From: Hydrogenispora ethanolica
Lineage (GTDB): Bacteria; Bacillota; UBA4882; UBA8346
Direction: 5' to 3'
Assembly (NCBI RefSeq): GCF_004340685.1
Contig: NZ_SLUN01000001.1
Coordinates: forward strand, 248,001-312,000
Length of the DNA: 64,000 nucleotides
The notes under the pieces were generated by a model, which made no database searches, was not told the origin of the DNA, and was given only the letters and a program-made list of their open reading frames with translations. How positions within the stretch are numbered: position 1 is the stretch's first letter; the number at the start of each line of letters is the position of its first letter. The translations under genes and the position numbers were made by a program. Shown here piece by piece: positions 11,198-19,271 of this stretch.

Positions 11198-11870
11198 CGG
11201 CGCTCACCTCCACGGCCCGCGCCAGTTCGATCCGGCGGGGAAAGAGCTCCATGACCGCATGATCGTGGGTGGCCAGGATTAAGATGCTCTGCTGCTCCCG
11301 GCAGAGCCACTGCAGGATCTCCAGAACATTCCGGCCGTTCTCCCGGTCCAGGCTGGCGGTGGGCTCGTCGGCCAGGATCAGCCGGGGCCGGTTGGCCAGC
11401 GCCCGCGCCACGGCGACCCGCTGCTGTTCGCCGATGCTCAGCTGGGACGGCCGGTTGTGCACCCGATCGGCCAGGCCCACGCCCCGCAGCAGTTCCATGG
11501 CGCGCAGCCGCGCCGCCCGCTCCCGTTCAACCCTGGCGAAGACCAGGGCCGCCATGACATTCTCCAAGGCGCTGAGGTTGGGGAGCAGGTTAAAGCTTTG
11601 AAAAACATACCCCACGTTGCGGGCCCGCCAGACGTCGCGCTCCTTTTCGCGCAAGGCGTCGACGCGCTGCCCGTCCAGGGAGATGGTCCCGGCGGTCGGC
11701 GCCAGGAGCCCGGCCACCAGATGCAGCAAAGTGGTTTTCCCGGAACCGCTCGGGCCGACCAGGGCCGCCTGTTCGCCCCGTTCCAGCCGCAAATTGTCGA
11801 GCCGCAGCGCGGTGATGGTCTGACCGTCCGGGCTCGGGTACTGTTTCTGAAGATTGCAGATCTCCAGCAT
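11172..11870 (-). CDS. LolD/MacB-type ABC transporter ATP-binding protein
   Basis: 232-residue ATPase partner of the FtsX-type permease. It has Walker A GPSGSGKTT, the signature LSIGEQQRVAVARAL, and Walker B LILADEPTASLD. The ATG at 11868-11870 is preceded by GAGAGG; the open frame extends upstream to 11903 without a ribosome-binding site. It overlaps the permease by 26 nt and follows the secreted CxxC protein by about 75 bp, forming a three-gene transport unit. Confidence 0.9.
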   Translation of the reverse strand: MLEICNLQKQYPSPDGQTITALRLDNLRLERGEQAALVGPSGSGKTTLLHLVAGLLAPTAGTISLDGQRVDALREKERDVWRARNVGYVFQSFNLLPNLSALENVMAALVFARVERERAARLRAMELLRGVGLADRVHNRPSQLSIGEQQRVAVARALANRPRLILADEPTASLDRENGRNVLEILQWLCREQQSILILATHDHAVMELFPRRIELARAVEVSADAPADSVA

Positions 11871-11946
11871 CGGATTCACCTCTCTCGTTCGGTCGCAATC
11901 CATTTCCGGAACGCCCGCCGAAGCGGGCGGCCGGATTCATCGTTAC

Positions 11947-12483
11947 TTATTTGGCGCGTTCCAGCGTATCGGCAATGATCCGCACCAGGCTGACGAAACC
12001 CGTCTCCCGGTCAATCTGGCTGCCGACCTCCAGCCGCCCCGTCACCTGAATCGGCTGGTCGTAGGGCAAGGCGGTGACCGGCTTGCTCAGCCGCACCACC
12101 ACGATGTCATTGGGCCAATCGGCGTCGGTGGAGCAAAAGGGGCAGATCGCCATCGGCACTTTGGTCAGCACGAAGAAGGCCAGGGTCGGCTTGAGCGGCG
12201 GCGCCATGAAGCCGACCATGCTGACCCGTTTGCCGTTCAAAGACTTTAATTTGGGGGAGAATTGGATGCCCAAAGACGAAGCGCCGCTGTACAGCTCGGC
12301 AAAGCCGAGGGGCGCCGCCGCTTCTTTCCCCCAATTGCCGAGCGCCATGGCTTGGACCGGTGAGCCGAAAAGGGACGGTCCCCGCTGGGGTGCCGTCCCT
12401 TCCGCCCTCCGGTGCCACGCCGCAGGCAGGATCAGCGAAATGAGTAGCAAAATCCCGATTGCGCGCATGGTTCGATGGCTCAT
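11947..12483 (-). CDS. Secreted CxxC protein, DUF3299-like
   Basis: 178-residue protein with an N-terminal signal sequence (ILLLISLILPAAW) and a soluble domain containing MVGFMAPP and AICPFC (CxxC), followed by a beta-rich, OB-fold-like end (YDQPIQVTGRLEVGS). This resembles DUF3299 proteins found next to FtsX/LolD-type transporters. The CxxC could bind metal or be redox active. It lies between phoA (17 bp upstream) and the ABC genes on the same strand. Family assignment is from memory of the motif, so the function remains open. Confidence 0.65.
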   Translation of the reverse strand: MSHRTMRAIGILLLISLILPAAWHRRAEGTAPQRGPSLFGSPVQAMALGNWGKEAAAPLGFAELYSGASSLGIQFSPKLKSLNGKRVSMVGFMAPPLKPTLAFFVLTKVPMAICPFCSTDADWPNDIVVVRLSKPVTALPYDQPIQVTGRLEVGSQIDRETGFVSLVRIIADTLERAK

Positions 12484-12500
12484 CTTTTTCGTTCCTCCGG

Positions 12501-14297
12501 TTATTTCACGGCGTCCAAGCCCAGGGCGCGCACCATGCCGAAGAATACCTCGGTGTTGTCCATGATGCCCCGGAAATACTCGGCGCCAGGGCCGTCGGCG
12601 GTCAAGGGAACGTCGTCGGCGGTATGGACTTCCTGAGTCTCCGTATCCGGAAGCTTGCTGCTGTTCAAATCGCCATTGGCGTCTTTCTTGGGATTGGCAA
12701 TGGTTTTGCTGCCGGACTTAATGGCCGGGGCAATCGGTTCCGGATTGAACTTGTAATCCTCGTAGTACTCGGGATGATTGGCGTATTGAATGGCCAGCGT
12801 GACAGCGGGAGCCGGATTGTCGGGGAAGCCGTCCTTATTCTTATCCTCGAAGGTGGGGAAGCCGGCTTCGGCGTACGTCCGCACCGCCTGGCGGCCGGTT
12901 TTGCCGTCCAGCTCGTGGTAGGTCCCGGTGATGCTGGCGCTGTGGGCGTGGTCGGCCACGACGATGATCAGGGTGTCATTGTTCTTCTTGGCGAATTCCT
13001 TGGCGATGCCGATGGCTTTATCCATCTCAATCGTGTCATAAGTGGCCCGTTCCCAGTCCACGGTATGCAGCTGCTTGTCGATGCAGGCGCCTTCCACCAT
13101 CAGGAAGAACCCGTTTTGATTCTTGCTCAGAACGTTAATGGCCTGCTTGGTCATATCCATCAGGGTCGGCTGGTCCGTGAAGCTGCCCAGCACCGCCGGA
13201 TTCTTGGTGACTTCGCGGTCGATGTACACGTTCATATTGTCCAGTTGGAAAAGGCCCAACACTTTAGCGGAGTTTTGGATCTGATTCAGCTCGGTTTTGT
13301 TCCCGGCAAAGGTATAACCCTGGCTCTTGAACTCCTCCACCAGATTGCGGTCGTCGCTCCGTTTGGAACCGGGGACGCTCTTGGGCAGGAAGTGCTGGGA
13401 ACCGCCGCCCAGGATCACGTCGGGGCGGTGTTCGGGGTCGAGCATCGAGGCGGCGATGAAATTCTGCTCGGAACGGCGGCGGGTATGGGCGACCATCGCG
13501 GCCGGCGTGGCGTCGGTGATGTTGGCGGTGGAGACGATGCCGGTGGCCATGCCGCGCGAACGTTTGGCCAATTCGATGATGTTCTCGACCTTGGGATCAT
13601 CGAGCGGATCGCCGGTGGAGTTGGGATAGATGCCCATGGCATTGACAGCGCTCTTGCTGCCGGTGGCATAGGCCGAGGCGCTATTGGCGGAGTCGGTGAC
13701 CAACGAATCCATTCCGGAGGTGGTGACGAGCGCCAGATTGGACATTTTCTCCATTTCCAGCAAGTCGTGGTATTTCCCCTCGGTCAGGCCTTTGGAAAGG
13801 ATCCGGGCCATTTGCCGGGCTTGCAGGCTCATGCCGTCCCCGACGAAGAGAATGACGTTCTTGGCCAGTTTCTGCGCTTTGTCAGCGACCACGGTATAAT
13901 TGACTTCGCGCGACGCGGCGCCTTGCTCCGTCAACACGTTGACGATGACATTGACCGGGCCCGGTTTGGCGAAAGAAACCTGGTCGATGCGGTAGCTGCT
14001 GACCCCGGCGGCCAATTTGACGACCGGAGCCTTGCCGAAGAATTTTTCGGCCGGATTATAATTGATCAGCACTTCAACGGATTTGATGGTGCCCAGGTCT
14101 TTTAATTCGACTTCAAAATCGATTTTTTGGCCGGCCAGGAACTTGGCGCGGTCGATGGGCAGTACGTCGATGGAATGATAGGGGAAGTTGGGCAGTTGGG
14201 CGGCAAACGCGGCGCCGCCGCTCAGCAACATGGTCAGCATCAGGGTCAGGACCATTGCTGTCAGCGCGATACGGGTTTTCAGACTGTTGCTCAACAA
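12501..14297 (-). CDS. phoA: Alkaline phosphatase (PhoA family)
   Basis: Secreted phosphomonoesterase of 598 residues. It has a type-I signal peptide ending GGAAFAA, an N-terminal beta domain of ~130 residues, the metal-site start NVILFVGDGMS, the catalytic serine in VTDSANSASAYATG (~residue 203) and the late zinc motif ADHAHSASITG. Start: GGAGG lies eight bases before a TTG at 14295-14297, while the upstream GTG overlaps that Shine-Dalgarno, so TTG is preferred. A PhoP-like direct-repeat box lies upstream. The enzyme needs Zn2+/Mg2+, which may explain its metal-transport neighbours. Confidence 0.93.
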   Translation of the reverse strand: MLSNSLKTRIALTAMVLTLMLTMLLSGGAAFAAQLPNFPYHSIDVLPIDRAKFLAGQKIDFEVELKDLGTIKSVEVLINYNPAEKFFGKAPVVKLAAGVSSYRIDQVSFAKPGPVNVIVNVLTEQGAASREVNYTVVADKAQKLAKNVILFVGDGMSLQARQMARILSKGLTEGKYHDLLEMEKMSNLALVTTSGMDSLVTDSANSASAYATGSKSAVNAMGIYPNSTGDPLDDPKVENIIELAKRSRGMATGIVSTANITDATPAAMVAHTRRRSEQNFIAASMLDPEHRPDVILGGGSQHFLPKSVPGSKRSDDRNLVEEFKSQGYTFAGNKTELNQIQNSAKVLGLFQLDNMNVYIDREVTKNPAVLGSFTDQPTLMDMTKQAINVLSKNQNGFFLMVEGACIDKQLHTVDWERATYDTIEMDKAIGIAKEFAKKNNDTLIIVVADHAHSASITGTYHELDGKTGRQAVRTYAEAGFPTFEDKNKDGFPDNPAPAVTLAIQYANHPEYYEDYKFNPEPIAPAIKSGSKTIANPKKDANGDLNSSKLPDTETQEVHTADDVPLTADGPGAEYFRGIMDNTEVFFGMVRALGLDAVK

Positions 14298-14340
14298 ATA
14301 AAGCACCTCCTACGGTTTTTGATATCGTCGGATCTAATGT

Positions 14341-14401
14341 TACAAATCCAAGTTAAAGGGAGGATTAAATGAGTTTTAACCGCAGGCTAAATGGAGGCTA
14401 A
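14341..14401 (-). promoter_or_regulatory. PhoP-like box upstream of phoA
   Basis: Six hexamers spaced exactly 11 bp apart, reading on the minus strand TTAGCC, TTAGCC, TTAAAA, TTAATC, TTTAAC, TTTGTA (plus-strand starts 14396, 14385, 14374, 14363, 14352, 14341). TT-A-rich hexamers with 5-bp gaps are the known architecture of PhoP binding sites in Bacillota. The phoA start lies 44 bp downstream, so phosphate-starvation control is likely. Confidence 0.75.
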
Positions 14402-14544
14402 TCCGCAGTAATGACGCGCTTCTTGAGAGGCAGTATCAATAATGGGATCCGGGGAGAGATTTCTTGAAAAGCCATGTGCTCTTTACACTTTAAAATCACC
14501 CGCTCAATGGATTAAAAACCGGCTTTACCCCTTTGCTGCGTTTT

Positions 14545-14587
14545 TGTGACAAACCCCGACCTTTGGGACGGGGTTTGTCACAGTTTT
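14545..14587 (+). terminator. Strong hairpin with T-tract, plus orientation
   Basis: Perfect 14-bp stem: TGTGACAAACCCCG at 14545-14558 pairs with 14569-14582, with a 10-nt loop and GTTTT after it. The T-tract faces the plus strand, although both flanking genes (the hydrolase ending at 14623 and phoA) are on the minus strand. It may end antisense or small-RNA transcription from the phoA upstream region. Confidence 0.6.
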
Positions 14588-14622
14588 AAGGGATGATGAG
14601 GTCGACCGGGTTCCATTTCATT

Positions 14623-15435
14623 TCATCGCATTCGGGCGAGCCATTCCCGGACCATCAGCTCAAAGACCTCCGCCTGCTCGATCTGCAGGTTATGGCCGGC
14701 CTTGTCCAAAACGGCGAAGCTCGCCCGGGGAAAGTTCTCCAGGATCCGCCACGCGTCCCGGTAACCCACCCAAGGGTCCTGCCGTCCGGCCAGGATCAGG
14801 GCGGGCTTGTCAAACGGCTGCGCCAGCCGGTCAACGTCGCAGGAGAAGGGAAAGCCGTCCCGTTGCAACCGGGTCAAAAAAGCCTCGTCGGCGGCACGGA
14901 TCCCCGGAACGACCTCGGCGCGGAACCGCTCCAGGGTCACTTCGCTCTGAACCACCGCCAGCTCCGCGAATTCGGCCCGCTCCGCTTCGCCCAGTCCCGC
15001 CATGAGCTGAGGGTCGCTCTCCAGGACGCGAAATTTCGGAAGATCGCGCCGCGCTCTCTCGGCAATGATGCAAGGACAGATGAGCAGCAGGCCCGCGATC
15101 CGTTCCGGCAGCCGTTGGACCAGGCCGCGGGCCAGGTAACCGCCGTACGACTCCCCGGCCACGGCGAACTCCCGGCCGGGAAGGACCGCCTGGATAAAGT
15201 CCAGGACCACCTGGAGCAGTTGATCGGAGTTCCGGAGCCAGTCGGCGGACGAAGTCCGGCCCATCCCCGGCAGATCGAGATAAATCCGCTCCCAGCCGGC
15301 TTCCTTCCCGAAAACCGGCTCCATGCAGCCTTTCATGATATGGTGGTCGACCCCGTAGCCGTGCAGCATCAGCAACGGCCGTCCCGCGCCGGCCGTTTCA
15401 TAATAAACCCGCAACTTCTCAAGCTCACAGAACAT
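14623..15435 (-). CDS. Alpha/beta-hydrolase
   Basis: 270-residue alpha/beta-hydrolase fold protein. The oxyanion HG motif is in LLMLHGYGVDHH, the nucleophile elbow GESYGG (Ser) is near residue 96, the acid is in LILAGRQDPWVG, and the catalytic His is in DKAGHNLQIEQ, so a complete triad is visible. The ATG at 15433-15435 is chosen because AAAGGAG is eight bases upstream; a longer frame up to 16566 is an artefact antisense to fpg. The substrate is unknown. It is transcribed divergently from fpg. Confidence 0.88.
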   Translation of the reverse strand: MFCELEKLRVYYETAGAGRPLLMLHGYGVDHHIMKGCMEPVFGKEAGWERIYLDLPGMGRTSSADWLRNSDQLLQVVLDFIQAVLPGREFAVAGESYGGYLARGLVQRLPERIAGLLLICPCIIAERARRDLPKFRVLESDPQLMAGLGEAERAEFAELAVVQSEVTLERFRAEVVPGIRAADEAFLTRLQRDGFPFSCDVDRLAQPFDKPALILAGRQDPWVGYRDAWRILENFPRASFAVLDKAGHNLQIEQAEVFELMVREWLARMR

Positions 15436-15636
15436 CTCCGCAACTCCTTTACAATGGGCATGATTCCCACGCTTTTCGGACAATGCCATTATACCAAACA
15501 TACGTTCTGTTGTAAACCATTCCCAACTCTCGAAACTTTTCGCCCGCGCCGGCAGGAAAAAGGCTGGAAACGGTGGAATAATACCTGCGATCCCATAGCA
15601 AAATCGCGTTATCGCGCAGCGGAGGAGGCCCTGGTC

Positions 15637-16422
15637 ATGCCGGAACTGCCGGATCTGGAAGTTTTCAAGGGGAATCTCAAAAAACATTTGGTAGGGGAGA
15701 CCTTGCTGGCCATCGAGCCCGTCCATCCCCGGAACGTCATCCCCGCCGCCGGGCCGGTGCTGGAACAGTTCGTCGGCAAAGCGCTGGCCGATATCGAGCG
15801 GGACGGCAAGGAGCTGCTCTTCCTCTTTCCGGAGGGCAAGTTCTTCGCGGTCCATCTGATGCTGAACGGCGGCCTGCAGTTGTGCGCCGAGCCGGCGCAA
15901 GCGGCGGCCGTGAAATACCGGATCGCTTCGTTCCGGTTCCAGGAGCTGATCCTGGTGGTCAGCGATCCGGGCGGGCTCTGCAAGGTCCGTTTCCTGCCCC
16001 AGCTGACCAAGGTGCCGGACGCCTTCAGCCCGGCCTTCAGCCAGGAGTACCTGGCGGATCGTTTGGCCCGCAATCCGCTCATGAATATCAAGGCTTTTCT
16101 GATCGATCAAAAGATGGTCAAGGGGATCGGCAACGCCTATGCCGACGAGATCCTCTGGGAGAGCCGGATCTCGCCGCTTTCGCTCTGCGGCAAACTGCCG
16201 CCCGAGGCCGTCGCCCGCCTGCACGCGGCCGTCGCCGGCGTCCTCCGGGAGGCCATCGCCAGCATCCGGCGGGAGGCGCCGGAGATCATCAGCGGCGAGA
16301 TCCGCAGCTTCCTCAAGGTGCACCAGCCGCGGCGGAAGGAGTCGCCGACCGGGCACGCCATCCGGGTGCAAAAAGTGGCCTCCAAAACCACTTATTTCAC
16401 GGACGAGCAGATCCTCTATTAA
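15637..16422 (+). CDS. Fpg/Nei-family DNA glycosylase lacking the zinc finger
   Basis: 261-residue base-excision repair glycosylase/AP lyase. It starts MPELPDLEVF, giving the catalytic N-terminal Pro and Glu3, and has the lesion-site Lys in RDGKELLF and the helix-two-turn-helix MVKGIGNAYADEILW. The C-terminus reads SPTGHAIRVQKVASKTTYFT: the beta-hairpin of the zinc finger is recognisable but all four zinc cysteines are missing, as in 'zincless-finger' relatives. GGAGGAGG lies eight bases before the ATG. Lesion specificity cannot be told. Confidence 0.88.
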   Translation: MPELPDLEVFKGNLKKHLVGETLLAIEPVHPRNVIPAAGPVLEQFVGKALADIERDGKELLFLFPEGKFFAVHLMLNGGLQLCAEPAQAAAVKYRIASFRFQELILVVSDPGGLCKVRFLPQLTKVPDAFSPAFSQEYLADRLARNPLMNIKAFLIDQKMVKGIGNAYADEILWESRISPLSLCGKLPPEAVARLHAAVAGVLREAIASIRREAPEIISGEIRSFLKVHQPRRKESPTGHAIRVQKVASKTTYFTDEQILY

Positions 16423-16485
16423 CCCCGGTTCGGGCGACCCCGGCCGTATCCGAAAAGGAAAACCCCGCCGCCGGCGGGGCAGAAA

Positions 16486-16540
16486 AAAGCCAAGCCGCTT
16501 CGGCGTTTTGAACGGGAGCCGCTTGGCTTTGATTTGTTTG
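16486..16540 (+). terminator. Terminator after the zincless glycosylase
   Basis: AAAGCCAAGC (16486-16495) pairs with GCTTGGCTTT (16521-16530), followed by GATTTGTTT. A second GC hairpin (CCCCGCC...GGCGGGG, 16463-16479) precedes it. Placed between convergent genes, it may work in both directions. Confidence 0.75.
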
Positions 16541-16656
16541 GAAAGAAGTTGGTGATCCGCAGCCAATGGGGTTGGGCGGTGGGCCGCCTAGAAGCCACGG
16601 GCAGGCGGTGACCGGGTCCCGGCCGATGGTCCGGTCGATATTGCGGAATTCGGCGC

Positions 16657-17019
16657 TCACCGGGACCGCCCGGTCTGCGGCGCACGGGCGGCCGCTTCCT
16701 CGCCGCCGGAGGGGACAGCCGCGCCGATGGCCTCCAGCATCTCCCGCACCTCGGCTTCGCCTTCGGCGAAGTGAGCGGCTTCGGCGGGATCCAGAATCTT
16801 CAAGAGCGTCATCAACTCCCCGACATGCGCCTTCTCTTCGTCGCGGATATCGGCGATGACCTTTTTGGCAATGGGGTCGTCGGTGGCCTGGACATGGGCG
16901 TCATACATAAAGATCGCCTCCAGCTCGCCGGCGATGTCCAGCCGGACCGCCTGGATCAACTCTTCCTTGGAGAGCTTCTTGTTCACATTTCCCTGAAACG
17001 GGTTGGCAAATGACGGCAT
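16657..17019 (-). CDS. Encapsulated-ferritin-like (EncFtn) protein
   Basis: 120-residue ferritin-like helical-hairpin protein. The iron-site residues E32, Y39, E62 and H65 (GELEAIFMYDAH and DEEKAHVGEL) have the same spacing and numbering that I recall for the Rhodospirillum rubrum encapsulated ferritin. The sequence also resembles ferritin-like domains fused to archaeal encapsulins. The tail after residue 95 is low-complexity (Gly/Ala/Arg) with no obvious encapsulin-targeting peptide, and no encapsulin gene is in the window. The likely role is ferroxidase or iron sequestration. The ribosome-binding site is GGAAGGGAG. Confidence 0.8.
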   Translation of the reverse strand: MPSFANPFQGNVNKKLSKEELIQAVRLDIAGELEAIFMYDAHVQATDDPIAKKVIADIRDEEKAHVGELMTLLKILDPAEAAHFAEGEAEVREMLEAIGAAVPSGGEEAAARAPQTGRSR

Positions 17020-17191
17020 GTTTTCTCCCTTCCTTTCTGCCCCTGTCGGCGGAAACTTTTTGGTATGTACTTATGGTATGACCTTAATGGTTCATTATAC
17101 CCCGACGGTTCAAAAAAATAAGCCGGAGGTCCGCCGCCGCAGGATTCCGTCAAAGTCAAAATAAAACGAAAACGAGTCTTAAGGTTTATTA

Positions 17192-17276
17192 CTCCCGCAG
17201 AGGCGCAAAGGCGCGGAGTTTAGTCGCATAAAATCGACAACCCTCGTTTCGTTTTTTCTCAGCGTCGCTGCGGGAG
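17192..17276. repeat. Inverted repeat around a dispersed-type GCG-rich sequence
   Basis: CTCCCGCAG at 17192-17200 and CTGCGGGAG at 17268-17276, enclosing AGGCGCAAAGGCGCGGAG and an AT-rich core. This type of sequence recurs in intergenic DNA of many bacteria and yields spurious open frames (17189-17395, minus). The rest of the 17020-17351 gap holds a TATAAT at about 17091-17096 (minus) that may serve the ferritin gene. Confidence 0.45.
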
Positions 17277-17351
17277 AATGAATGGGACGGGACTTTGACA
17301 TACCCCTGCCCGCCGCCGGGCCGCCTCCGGCTTGGGTCGCTCAATTGCAAC

Positions 17352-18179
17352 CTAAACCGCCTGGCAGCCTTCGCAGTAATACACGCTGCCGCCAAGATAA
17401 GTCTCTTTTTTGATCATTCCGCCGCAACGGGGGCAAGGCCGTCCCACCCGGTGCTTGCTCATGACGGTCGCGTAGCCGCCCGGTTTGCCGAAAAAGTCTT
17501 TCTCGGTGTCCCGGCCGCCCGCCTCGGCCATCCGGGCCAGCACGGTCCGGACCGCCCGGAACAGCTCCGCCCGCTCCGCGCCGGACAAGGCGGCCAGCTT
17601 GCGCTTGGGGTGAACCGCCGCCTCCCAGAGGATCTCCTGGAGCACGCCGTTGCCGAGGCCCGGGATCCGCTGCTCGGTGGCTAAAAAAGCCTTGGCGCTC
17701 AGCTTGCGGAGGTCGGCCCCCTCCAGCAGCCGCTGCCAATGCGCGGCGTCGAAGGCTTCCGACAGCGGGAAGGGCTTCTCTTGGGCGATCCGGTAGTACG
17801 GGTTCTCAAACTCGCCCTCCCGGAAGCTCCACAGCCCGCCGTACATCTGTACCGTGGCGCTGACCGCCGCGCCGTCGTCCAGCTCCAGGAGGAGCTGGTG
17901 CTTTTCCGGCAGCGCCGCGCCGGCCGGGTGATAGCGCAAGCCCACCCCGTCGCCGAGCAGGATGACGGCGTCTCCGGCGCCGATCGCCACCATCCCGCCG
18001 TAAGCGGTCGCCCGCTCGATGGTCCGGCCGGCCAGCCGGTCGTGATACGCCTGGGGATCCCCGTAAAACCAGGCGAATTTGTGGGGCGAATGGGCCGCCG
18101 TCACCTTCCGGATCCGCCGGCCGCCGATGGTGGCGGCGATCTGGCGGGCCAGGGTAACGGCCTCGGGCAATTCGATCAT
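17352..18179 (-). CDS. Fpg/Nei-like protein lacking the N-terminal proline
   Basis: 275-residue Fpg/Nei-superfamily protein that begins MIELPEAVTLARQI: Ile replaces the catalytic Pro next to the initiator Met, while Glu3 is kept. It has the helix-two-turn-helix (RIPGLGNGVLQEILWEA) and an intact C-terminal zinc finger (CPRC...YYCEGC). Without Pro2 the usual Schiff-base chemistry cannot occur, so it may bind lesions, use another nucleophile, or act on other substrates. GAGGTG lies seven bases before the ATG. It is 1 kb from the zincless paralogue. Confidence 0.85.
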   Translation of the reverse strand: MIELPEAVTLARQIAATIGGRRIRKVTAAHSPHKFAWFYGDPQAYHDRLAGRTIERATAYGGMVAIGAGDAVILLGDGVGLRYHPAGAALPEKHQLLLELDDGAAVSATVQMYGGLWSFREGEFENPYYRIAQEKPFPLSEAFDAAHWQRLLEGADLRKLSAKAFLATEQRIPGLGNGVLQEILWEAAVHPKRKLAALSGAERAELFRAVRTVLARMAEAGGRDTEKDFFGKPGGYATVMSKHRVGRPCPRCGGMIKKETYLGGSVYYCEGCQAV

Positions 18180-18235
18180 CTTCGGACACCTCGCTCAAAT
18201 TGAATTATCGCTGAAAACGGGTTTCCCGTTGTCAC

Positions 18236-18991
18236 TCAAAGGTTCAACAAGGTCCGCAGTTTCTTCTCGGTGGGAATCTCATGGGTGACGAACCGGCCCC
18301 GGTAAAAGAGGCTGAAAGTGCTGGCCGGGCAGGGCGCCTGTTGCGCCTCGTCGCAACTTTCGTAGCGTTTCAGGTAGACGGGCACGCCGAGGGCCTGAGC
18401 CTGCCGCGCGACGATTCCGCTGTAATCGGCGGTGAAGGGGCATTGGTGGGAATAGTAGAGCGCCAGGCCCTCCGCTTGCGGGACCGTCAAGGACCGGGCG
18501 TTCTCCCGGAAGCGCGGCTCGGGGGAACCGGCGTCGAACTTCAGGCAGAGCAGCTCGAAGTAAGGCTCCGCCCGGTCGCAGACAGTAAAGCCGTGCTTCT
18601 CCAGAAAGCGCTTATCGGACAGAAAGGGCCGTTTCTTGGCCGAGGAGACCGCCACCACGCCCCGTTTGCCCTTGGCCCGGGAAGCGGCGACGCACTCCTC
18701 CAGAAGCTTCCGGCCATATCCTTGGCCTTGATAGCTGCCGGCCACCCATAAGCAGTTGATGAAGGTGAACCCCTCCGCCTCCACCGGAAACCAGGCCTTT
18801 TCGGCCGGCAGGTATTCGATGAAAACTTTGCCGCGGACCGCCGCCTTCCGGAAAACCAGTCCCTCGGGAAAGCGCTCCCTCAGCCAGTCCTTTTTGGCGG
18901 CGCTTCCGCACCGGCCTTTGGGGTCGGATAACGCGCAGCAGATATGCTCCGTGGCGATATTCTCCGCGTTCAAGGTAATGAAATCAGTCAT
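18236..18991 (-). CDS. GNAT acetyltransferase with YoaP-like C-terminal domain
   Basis: 251 residues. Residues ~1-160 are a GNAT fold with the acetyl-CoA motif SYQGQGYGRKLLEE. Residues ~170-251 resemble the small thioredoxin-like domain of Bacillus YoaP (YYSHQCPFTADY, FYRGRFVTHEI). The ATG at 18989-18991 has AAGGG eight bases upstream; an in-frame TTG two codons earlier is less likely. The substrate is unknown. The gene precedes the Nei-like gene by about 56 bp on the same strand and may share its transcript. Confidence 0.8.
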   Translation of the reverse strand: MTDFITLNAENIATEHICCALSDPKGRCGSAAKKDWLRERFPEGLVFRKAAVRGKVFIEYLPAEKAWFPVEAEGFTFINCLWVAGSYQGQGYGRKLLEECVAASRAKGKRGVVAVSSAKKRPFLSDKRFLEKHGFTVCDRAEPYFELLCLKFDAGSPEPRFRENARSLTVPQAEGLALYYSHQCPFTADYSGIVARQAQALGVPVYLKRYESCDEAQQAPCPASTFSLFYRGRFVTHEIPTEKKLRTLLNL

Positions 18992-19271
18992 TGGCAAGAC
19001 CCTTCCGGCAGGCGCGCTACCTATTTTGCTTCTTCTTTTGCTTCTTCCATATTAACACAGTCATCCTGACAACAGCATGTCATATTTGATCATCTTTCAA
19101 ACCAGCGGGCCATGGTTCGAGGAAAATCAGGCACCGGGCCGGGAGATAAAACAGAAAAAAGCGGAATTTCCGCCAGTGCATAGCCTGGCGTTTTCAATTC
19201 AAAATAAATGGGAACGGCCTTTGGCGGACGACCGCCGGACCGTCCATCGACCAAACTTTACGGAGAGCGCC

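Noticed and set aside
14593-15636. N-terminal extension of the Fpg-like protein
   Set aside because: The family starts MPELPDLE at 15637 with GGAGGAGG upstream; the upstream frame is antisense to the hydrolase.
14623-16566. 647-codon minus-strand frame
   Set aside because: Only the last 270 codons match an alpha/beta-hydrolase; the rest is antisense to the fpg-like gene. The start is set at 15435 by its ribosome-binding site.
17189-17395. 68-codon minus-strand frame
   Set aside because: It lies in the dispersed GCG-type repeat, which produces such frames in many genomes, and overlaps the end of the Nei-like gene.
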